From Glandiceps talaboti (Eukaryota; Hemichordata; Enteropneusta; Spengelidae): 14,500 bases of DNA. Positions 9,089-14,500 of the stretch are shown piece by piece. The stretch's first letter is position 1, and each line of letters starts with the position of its first letter. Where the stretch lies: NCBI RefSeq assembly GCF_964340395.1, contig NC_135562.1, positions 22,203,218 to 22,217,717 of the forward strand, in the 5' to 3' direction. The notes beneath the pieces were generated by a model. That model saw only the letters and a list, made by a program, of their open reading frames with translations, ran no database searches and had not been told where the DNA came from. Made by a program: the position numbers and the translations under genes.

Positions 9089-9217
9089 AGTTCAAGGTGC
9101 AAGCCTCATGTTCTACTAAGTTTAACTCCGGGGTTACAAACTATACACCTGACGAGCAATTTGTTGACTCTGTGAGTAGAAAGTTTCACTAAGTTTATTA
9201 ATAACATAACAGCTCAC
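9089..9217. other. Intron stretch between array 3 and the exon B donor
   Basis: 129 bp of unique sequence; nothing recognised apart from the exon B donor. Confidence 0.7.
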
Positions 9218-9412
9218 CTTTCGGTAAAGTGCTTTGTCAGTACCAACCATTAGAGACCAAGGAACTACTAAAGCTTGTAAGACCAGCTCTTCAGCAGAGT
9301 CAAACAATTCTTCAAATGGTGGGTCAATTTCACGATATACTTGACTTTTAGTTTCTGGATCAGCATTGATTGAATATTTACATCCTTCTACGATGTATTT
9401 GGAATGTACAGC
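9218..9412 (-). CDS. RGS22: RGS22-like exon B (C-terminal half of the first visible RGS domain)
   Basis: 195 bp, 65 codons, phase 0 at both ends. It begins AVHSKYIVEGCKYSINADPE, continues with EIDPPFEELFDSAEELV and ends TDKALYRK. This matches the RGS core order: YI-x-x-G-x-x-x-x-IN segment, the P-x-x-x-LFD-x-A-x-x-x-V helix, then a W-x-x-MV-x-x-D-x-x-x-Y terminal helix. The acceptor is TTTTTATTGCAG with a good pyrimidine tract, and the donor is AAG|GTGAG. The first 20 bp of the exon are duplicated 37 bp upstream together with a second acceptor-like site; using that copy would add 37 bp and break the frame, so 9412 is the likely exon start. The open frame runs past the donor into intron and is not coding there. 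Confidence 0.92.
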
Positions 9413-9449
9413 CTGCAATAAAAACAACAATGTATTTGGAATGTATAGC
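9393..9449. repeat. 37-bp tandem duplication across the exon B 3' splice site
   Basis: ATGTATTTGGAATGTA occurs at 9393 and again at 9430, followed by (C/T)AGCCTG in both. The repeated block is the first 20 bp of exon B, its acceptor AG and adjacent intron bases. The outer copy gives a second acceptor, ATTCCAG, with the exon starting at 9449, and would still read AIHSKYIV before running out of frame. The inner acceptor keeps the better pyrimidine tract. Confidence 0.85.
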
Positions 9450-9785
9450 CTGGAATCAACAAACTTGTTATGCCAGTGTGTTTATTTATTTATTGCATCC
9501 CTTTTGTATCATGGGCTCACTAAGCATATTAGGAGCAGTGCTAACAGAAAATTAAAATACATACACTACTAAAAAATGGGAGGAGATATGATTAGTATAA
9601 TCACATACAGAAACAAACAAAACAACAAACAAACAAACAAAAGGGAGGTAAGAAGAGTGAGAAAGAAAAATGTATCTTAGTACTAAGTCATACAATTAAT
9701 GAAGACAGTTACAACATAAAATTGCCCTGTACTGTACTGTAAGCCATGGAGACATAAACGACATAATTATATGAATAACACTCAC
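9413..9785. other. Intron A-B, 373 bp
   Basis: Contains the duplicated acceptor region and an (AAAC)n microsatellite. Short open frames on the plus strand (starting at 9366 and 9370) overlap exon B and are shadows. Confidence 0.75.
9611..9642. repeat. (AAAC)n microsatellite
   Basis: About 32 bp of AAAC repeats with one interrupted unit (AACAAC). Confidence 0.9.
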
Positions 9786-9887
9786 CTTGGCTTTCTTTTC
9801 TAACTCATAGGCATTGAATATTTCAGCATAGAATCTAGTATGGTAACCTTGTAGTTCATGCCAGCAATTTAAAGAGTTTATCCATAC
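9786..9887 (-). CDS. RGS22: RGS22-like exon A (start of the first visible RGS domain segment)
   Basis: 102 bp, 34 codons, phase 0 at both ends. The peptide starts VWINSLNCWHELQGYH and ends AYELEKKAK. The acceptor reads TTTCTAG before the exon and the donor is AAG|GTGAG. The CW-x-EL-x-x-Y pattern fits the RGS-domain helix that contains the usual FW-x-x-x-x-x-F region, followed by a helix ending in KKA that leads into exon B. The RGS N-terminal helices must be encoded upstream, outside what is recognisable here. The next exon is 373 bp downstream, and array 4 begins about 123 bp upstream in the preceding intron. There is no initiator ATG in frame, so this is an internal exon. Confidence 0.88.
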
Positions 9888-10010
9888 CTAGAAATGAGGA
9901 ATATTTAAAATTCTTACTACATGAACACACAATTTAGTGAAAGTGGATAAAATGTACAATTGCAAAACAAATTGAGTACTATCTTCTGAAAATTTTTCAA
10001 TCTTCAATTA
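9888..10010. other. Intron stretch upstream of exon A
   Basis: 123 bp between array 4 and the exon A acceptor TTTCTAG. AT-rich with no further feature. Confidence 0.65.
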
Positions 10011-11347
10011 GTGGACCCAGGGTATTCAATTGGTGGACCCAGGGTATTCAATTGGTGGATCCAGGGTATTCAATTGGTGAACCCAGGGTATTCAATTGGT
10101 GGATCCAGGGTATTCAATTGGTGGACCCAGGGTATTCAATTGGTGGACCCAGGGTATTCAATTGGTGGATCCAGGGTATTCAATTGGTGGATCCAGGGTA
10201 TTCAATTGGTGGATCCAGGGTATTCAATTGGTGGCTCCAGGGTATTCAATCAGTGGATCCAGGGTATTCAATTGGTGGATCCTGGGTATTCAATCGGTGG
10301 ATCCAGGGTATTCAATTGGTGGATCCAGGGTATTCAATTGGTGGATCCTGGGTATTCAATCGGTGGATCCAGGGTATTCAATTGGTGGATCCAGGGTATT
10401 CAATTGGTGGACCCAGGGTATTCAATTGGTGGATCCAGGGTATTCAATTGGTGGACCCAGGGTATTCAATTGGTGGATCCAGGGTATTCAATTGGTGGAC
10501 CCTGGGTATTCAATTGGTGGACCCAGGGTATTCAATTGGTGGACCCAGGGTATTCAATTGGTGAACCCAGGGTATTCAATTGGTGGACCCAGGGTATTCA
10601 ATTGGTGGACCCAGGGTATTCAATTGGTGGATCCATGGTATTCAATTGGTGGACCCAGGGTATTCAATTGGTGGACCCAGGGTATTCAATTGGTGGACCC
10701 AGGGTATTCAATTGGTGGATCCAGGGTATTGAATTGGTGGATCCAGGGTATTGAATTGGTGGATCCAGGGTATTCAATTGGTGGATCCAGGGTATTCAAT
10801 TGGTGGATCCAGGGTATTCAATTGGTGGACCCAGGGTATTCAATTGGTGGACCCAGGGTATTCAATTGGTGGATCCAGGGTATTCAATTGGTGGATCCAG
10901 GGTATTCAATTGGTGGATCCAGGGTATTCAATTGGTGGATCCAGGGTATTCAATTGGTGGACCCAGGGTATTCAATTGGTGGATCCAGGGTATTCAATTG
11001 GTGGATCCAGGGTATTCAATTGGTGGACCCAGGGTATTCAATTGGTGGACCCTGGGTATTCAATTGGTGGACCCAGGGTATTCAATTGGTGGATCCAGGG
11101 TATTCAATTGGTGGATCCAGGGTATTCAATTGGTGGACCCAGGGTATTCAATTGGTGGATCCAGGGTATTCAATTGGTGGACCCAGGGTATTCAATTGGT
11201 GGACCCAGGGTATTCAATTGGTGGATCCAGGGTATTCAATTGGTGGACCCTGGGTATTCAATTGGTGGACCCAGGGTATTCAATTGGTGGAACCTGGGTA
11301 TTCAATTGGTGGATCCAGGGTATTCAATTGGTGGACCCAGGGTATTC
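10011..11347. repeat. Array 4: minisatellite, 22-bp unit, 61 copies
   Basis: Units run GTGGA(T/C)CC(A/T)GGGTATTC followed by AATTG, from 10011 to a partial last unit at 11331, exactly 60 periods with no length change. Main variation is GGATCC versus GGACCC and CCAGGG versus CCTGGG; a few units have GAACCC, GGCTCC or AATCAG/AATCGG. The unit has no stop codon on the plus strand, and 22 is not a multiple of 3, so all three plus frames are open for long distances (up to 438 codons) and rotate through the same 22-residue repeat. These frames are antisense to the gene and are not called as genes. The minus strand meets a TGA in every frame. Confidence 0.98.
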
Positions 11348-11460
11348 TAGGAAACAAAACAAAATTAGAAGCTACTAATCTAATTAAAAATGCTGCCCAA
11401 GATAAATGCTAAGGCAATTCATTAAAGGAATTAAAACTCTAAATTTTAACTGTTTATCAG
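11348..11460. other. Unique spacer between arrays 4 and 5a
   Basis: 113 bp of AT-rich sequence; nothing recognised. Confidence 0.7.
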
Positions 11461-11575
11461 GACACCTCACACCACACAAACTAGACACCTCACACCACAC
11501 AAACTAGACACCTCACACCACACAAACTAGACACCTCACACCACACAAACTAGACACCTCACACCACACAAACTA
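11461..11575. repeat. Array 5a: minisatellite, 23-bp unit, 5 copies
   Basis: Five copies beginning GACACCTCACACCACACAAA and ending CTA, at 11461, 11484, 11507, 11530 and 11553. They appear identical. The array continues without a gap into array 5b, and both units share CTAGACAC at the joint. Confidence 0.97.
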
Positions 11576-13895
11576 GACACTAAAAGTAACATTCCTATCA
11601 ACTGGACACTAAAAGTAACATTCCTATCAACTGGACACTAAAGGTAACATTCCTATCAACTGGACACTAAAGGTAACATTCCTATGAACTGGACACTACA
11701 GGTAACATTCCTATCAACTGGACACTAAAGGTAACATTCCTATGAACTGGACACTAAAAGTAACATTCCTATCAACTGGACACTACAGGTAACATTCCTA
11801 TCAACTGGACACTAAAAGTAACATTCCTATCAACTGGACACTAAAAGTAACATTCCTATCAACTGGACACTAAAAGTAACATTCCTATCAACTGGACACT
11901 AAAGGTAACATTCCTATGAACTGGACACTAAAAGTAACATTCCTATCAACTGGACACTAAAAGTAACATTCCTATCAACTAGACACTAAAAGTAACATTC
12001 CTATCAACTGGACACTAAAGGTAACATTCCTATCAACTGGACACTAAAAATAACATTCCTATCAACTAGACACTAAAAGTAACATTCCTATCAACTGGAC
12101 ACTAAAAGTAACATTCCTATCAACTGGACACTAAAAATAACATTCCTATCAACTAGACACTAAAAGTAACATTCCTATCAACTGGACACTAAAAGTAACA
12201 TTCCTATCAACTGGACACTAAAAATAACATTCCTATCAACTAGACACTAAAAGTAACATTCCTATCAACTGGACACTAAAAGTAACATTCCTATCAACTG
12301 GACACTAAAAGTAACATTCCTATCAACTGGACACTAAAAGTAACATTCCTATCAACTGGACACTAAAAGTAACATTCCTATCAACTGGACACTAAAAATA
12401 ACATTCCTATCAACTGGACACTAAAGGTAACATTCCTATCAACTGGACACTAAAAGTAACATTCCTATCAACTGGACACTACAGGTAACATTCCTATCAA
12501 CTGGACACTAAAGGTAACATTCCTATCAACTGGACACTAAAAGTAACATTCCTATCAACTAGACACTACAGGTAACATTCCTATCAACTGGACACTAAAA
12601 GTAACATTCCTATCAACTAGACACTACAGGTAACATTCCTATCAACTGGACACTAAAAGTAACATTCCTATCAACTAGACACTACAGGTAACATTCCTAT
12701 CAACTGGACACTAAAAGTAACATTCCTATCAACTAGACACTACAGGTAACATTCCTATCAACTGGACACTAAAAGTAACATTCCTATCAACTGGACACTA
12801 CAGGTAACATTCCTATCAACTGGACACTAAAGGTAACATTCCTATCAACTGGACACTAAAGGTAACATTCCTATCAACTGGACACTAAAAGTAACATTCC
12901 TATCAACTGGACACTAAAAGTAACATTCCTATCAACTGGACACTAAAAGTAACATTCCTATCAACTGGACACTAAAAGTAACATTCCTATCAACTGGACA
13001 CTAAAAGTAACATTCCTATCAACTGGACACTACAGGTAACATTCCTATCAACTGGACACTAAAGGTAACATTCCTATCAACTAGACACTAAAAGTAACAT
13101 TCCTATCAACTGGACACTAAAGGTAACATTCCTATCAACTGGACACTAAAAATAACATTCCTATCAACTAGACACTAAAAGTAACATTCCTATCAACTGG
13201 ACACTAAAAGTAACATTCCTATCAACTGGACACTAAAAATAACATTCCTATCAACTAGACACTAAAAGTAACATTCCTATCAACTGGACACTAAAAGTAA
13301 CATTCCTATCAACTAGACACTACAGGTAACATTCCTATCAACTGGACACTAAAAGTAACATTCCTATCAACTAGACACTACAGGTAACATTCCTATCAAC
13401 TGGACACTAAAAGTAACATTCCTATCAACTAGACACTACAGGTAACATTCCTATCAACTGGACACTAAAAGTAACATTCCTATCAACTGGACACTACAGG
13501 TAACATTCCTATCAACTGGACACTAAAGGTAACATTCCTATCAACTGGACACTAAAGGTAACATTCCTATCAACTGGACACTAAAAGTAACATTCCTATC
13601 AACTGGACACTAAAAGTAACATTCCTATCAACTGGACACTAAAAGTAACATTCCTATCAACTGGACACTAAAAGTAACATTCCTATCAACTGGACACTAA
13701 AAGTAACATTCCTATCAACTGGACACTACAGGTAACATTCCTATCAACTGGACACTAAAGGTAACATTCCTATCAACTGGACACTAAAAGTAACATTCCT
13801 ATCAACTGGACACTAAAGGTAACATTCCTATCAACTGGACACTAAAAATAACATTCCTATCAACTAGACACTAAAAGTAACATTCCTATCAACTG
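11576..13895. repeat. Array 5b: minisatellite, 29-bp unit, 80 copies
   Basis: Units start GACACTA followed by one of AAAG, AAGG, CAGG or AAAA, then TAACATTCCTATCAACT and (G/A)G. The first is at 11576 and the last at 13867, exactly 79 periods. The block TAACATTCCTATCAACT is almost constant (three units have TATGAACT). Variants form dimers and trimers, and the last 24 units repeat the 24 before them. Although it has the same unit length as array 3, the sequences are unrelated. Confidence 0.98.
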
Positions 13896-14180
13896 GATGT
13901 GATGTATAGCAGTACATGTACTTGTAGGCACATATCAAAATCATTCTGTATCTAATTATGAGTACATTTAGATTATTAAAGTGTACATGCAAAGGGTGAT
14001 ACTTGTTTTCGTCATTATGTTTATTTTGCCACAAAAATAAAGGACATTGGGTTTTGTGACAGTATAGAATAGCTCTGATATGAGAAATTGCGTGAAAAAT
14101 GAACCACTCTAGGCTCAGCCACAGAGCACCTCTGGAAGTACTTTTCATTTGCATATGCATAGGATAGATTTTGGAACATC
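13896..14180. other. Unique sequence right of array 5b
   Basis: About 285 bp. It contains a perfect 12-bp palindrome AGTACATGTACT (13911-13922), an octamer-like ATTTGCAT (14147-14154) overlapping a palindrome TGCATATGCA (14150-14159), and AT-rich sequence. Short minus-strand open frames here (13864-14160, 14021-14203) show no recognisable domain and partly lie in the array, so I do not call them. Confidence 0.6.
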
Positions 14181-14500
14181 ATGACGTCACTTGAGGAACA
14201 CAATCGTCTTCGTCAGTTTATCTTTACATGCAAAGCCGTTAGGGCCGAGCAAGAAGGTCAACTTCACAACCGGTTTTCGCCAGAACACTACGTTGAATAT
14301 TTGTCAGATGCCTCAAGCGTACAGCAATACACTCCAGCATTAACATCTGATGGTGTGATTTAGCCAAATTCATTCGAACCGACCGCTAGCAGTAACGATA
14401 GTTCCTCTGGCAATCCACACAGTGACATGAGGTGGTTTCATCTTGTTTCAAAGCACGGCCTGTGTTCACTGAAGCCGGCCGTACTGTGGTATATTGTGTA
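14181..14500 (+). CDS. Unidentified open frame interrupted by one TAG (possible small gene, exon or pseudogene)
   Basis: ATG at 14181 opens 60 codons (starts MTSLEEHNRLRQFIF, includes RFSPEHYVEYLSDASS) that end at TAG 14361-14363. The same frame then stays open to the window edge, reading PNSFEPTASSNDSSSG and onward without another stop. The upstream frame has a stop at 14160-14162, so this ATG is the first available. Composition looks protein-like and CpG is much denser than elsewhere. It could be a short gene, a first exon spliced before the TAG, a transposon remnant or a gene with a nonsense change. I do not recognise the family and see no clear donor site. Confidence 0.35.
14182..14189. 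promoter_or_regulatory. CRE-like palindrome TGACGTCA
   Basis: A perfect full-length cAMP-response-element palindrome overlaps the ATG of the open frame at 14181, 27 bp after an octamer-like ATTTGCAT. Together with the local CpG rise this could mark a promoter, but single motifs of 8 bp are weak evidence. Confidence 0.35.

Larger units (their letters stand above)
212..9887 (-). other. RGS22: RGS22-like gene, partial, minus strand (gene span of visible exons)
   Basis: Six exons in consistent phase on the minus strand encode a multi-RGS-domain protein. The order is A 9786-9887, B 9218-9412, C 4370-4456, D 2796-2949, E 876-1054, F 212-439, with a doubtful mini-exon at 3182-3232. RGS22-type blocks are visible, including KYLNKKYFFGPNSP in exon E, GGWGKIL in exon F, YSINADPE and EIDPPFEELFDSAEE in exon B, and LEHFRQFL with SMDLMCW across the D/E junction. 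RGS domains bind G-alpha subunits and usually act in the cytoplasm; vertebrate RGS22 is reported as mainly testis-expressed. The visible part of about 315-332 residues covers one RGS domain from its middle, a linker and a second RGS domain. Both gene ends lie outside the window. The family call is from recognised motifs, not a database search. Confidence 0.85.

Noticed and set aside
9134-9430. 98-codon minus-strand open frame as a complete small gene
   Set aside because: Only 9218-9412 is coding. The rest is read-through over the acceptor and donor of exon B.
9966-11347. Telomeric or centromeric satellite
   Set aside because: The units do not match telomere repeats, and the arrays sit within introns between coding exons.
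10011-11412. Plus-strand open frames of 170-438 codons encoding a Tyr/Trp/Gly-rich repeat protein
   Set aside because: They exist because the 22-bp unit has no plus-strand stop. Three overlapping frames encode the same cycle, they are antisense to the RGS22-like gene, and they end as soon as the array ends.
4523-13895. Relationship between arrays 3 and 5b because both have 29-bp units
   Set aside because: The unit sequences share no meaningful similarity on either strand; equal length seems to be coincidence.
13864-14203. Minus-strand open frames of 98 and 60 codons right of array 5b
   Set aside because: They overlap each other in different frames, one starts or ends inside the array, and no domain or splice signal supports them as an upstream RGS22 exon.

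Overview
This window looks like nuclear DNA from an invertebrate animal. It is AT-rich, it carries GT-AG introns, and its one recognisable gene is a multi-exon gene on the minus strand whose protein resembles RGS22 (regulator of G-protein signalling 22). The species cannot be named from the sequence. No bacterial operon, rRNA or tRNA is visible.

Gene: six well-supported exons and one doubtful mini-exon run from right to left. They are A (9786-9887), B (9218-9412), C (4370-4456), a mini-exon candidate (3182-3232), D (2796-2949), E (876-1054) and F (212-439). The phases agree at every junction, giving about 315 codons without the mini-exon and about 332 with it. Exons A-B encode the C-terminal part of one RGS domain. 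Exons C and D (plus the mini-exon) encode the linker. The end of D with E and F encodes a second RGS domain. No start codon or stop codon is in view, so the gene continues past the last exon to the left and upstream to the right of exon A.

Introns: about 10.4 kb, roughly 70 percent of the window, is six minisatellite blocks. These are array 1 (46 bp, 26 copies), array 2 (about 37 bp, about 23 copies, split by a roughly 315-bp MITE-like insert), array 3 (29 bp, about 158 copies), array 4 (22 bp, 61 copies), array 5a (23 bp, 5 copies) and array 5b (29 bp, 80 copies, an unrelated unit). Arrays 1, 4 and 5b show no length change between units, and array 3 shows a single 1-bp deletion. Arrays 3 and 5b carry higher-order repeats and large internal duplications.

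Most notable point: array 2 has grown out of the exon C/intron boundary. Every unit carries a copy of the 5' splice site, and the unit next to the exon is an exact copy of the exon end. At exon B a 37-bp, two-copy duplication spans the 3' splice site, so the same process appears at an earlier stage on the other side of the neighbouring intron.

Right edge: 14181-14500 is richer in CpG than the rest. It has an open frame interrupted by one TAG, with a CRE-like palindrome on its ATG. Its identity is unknown.
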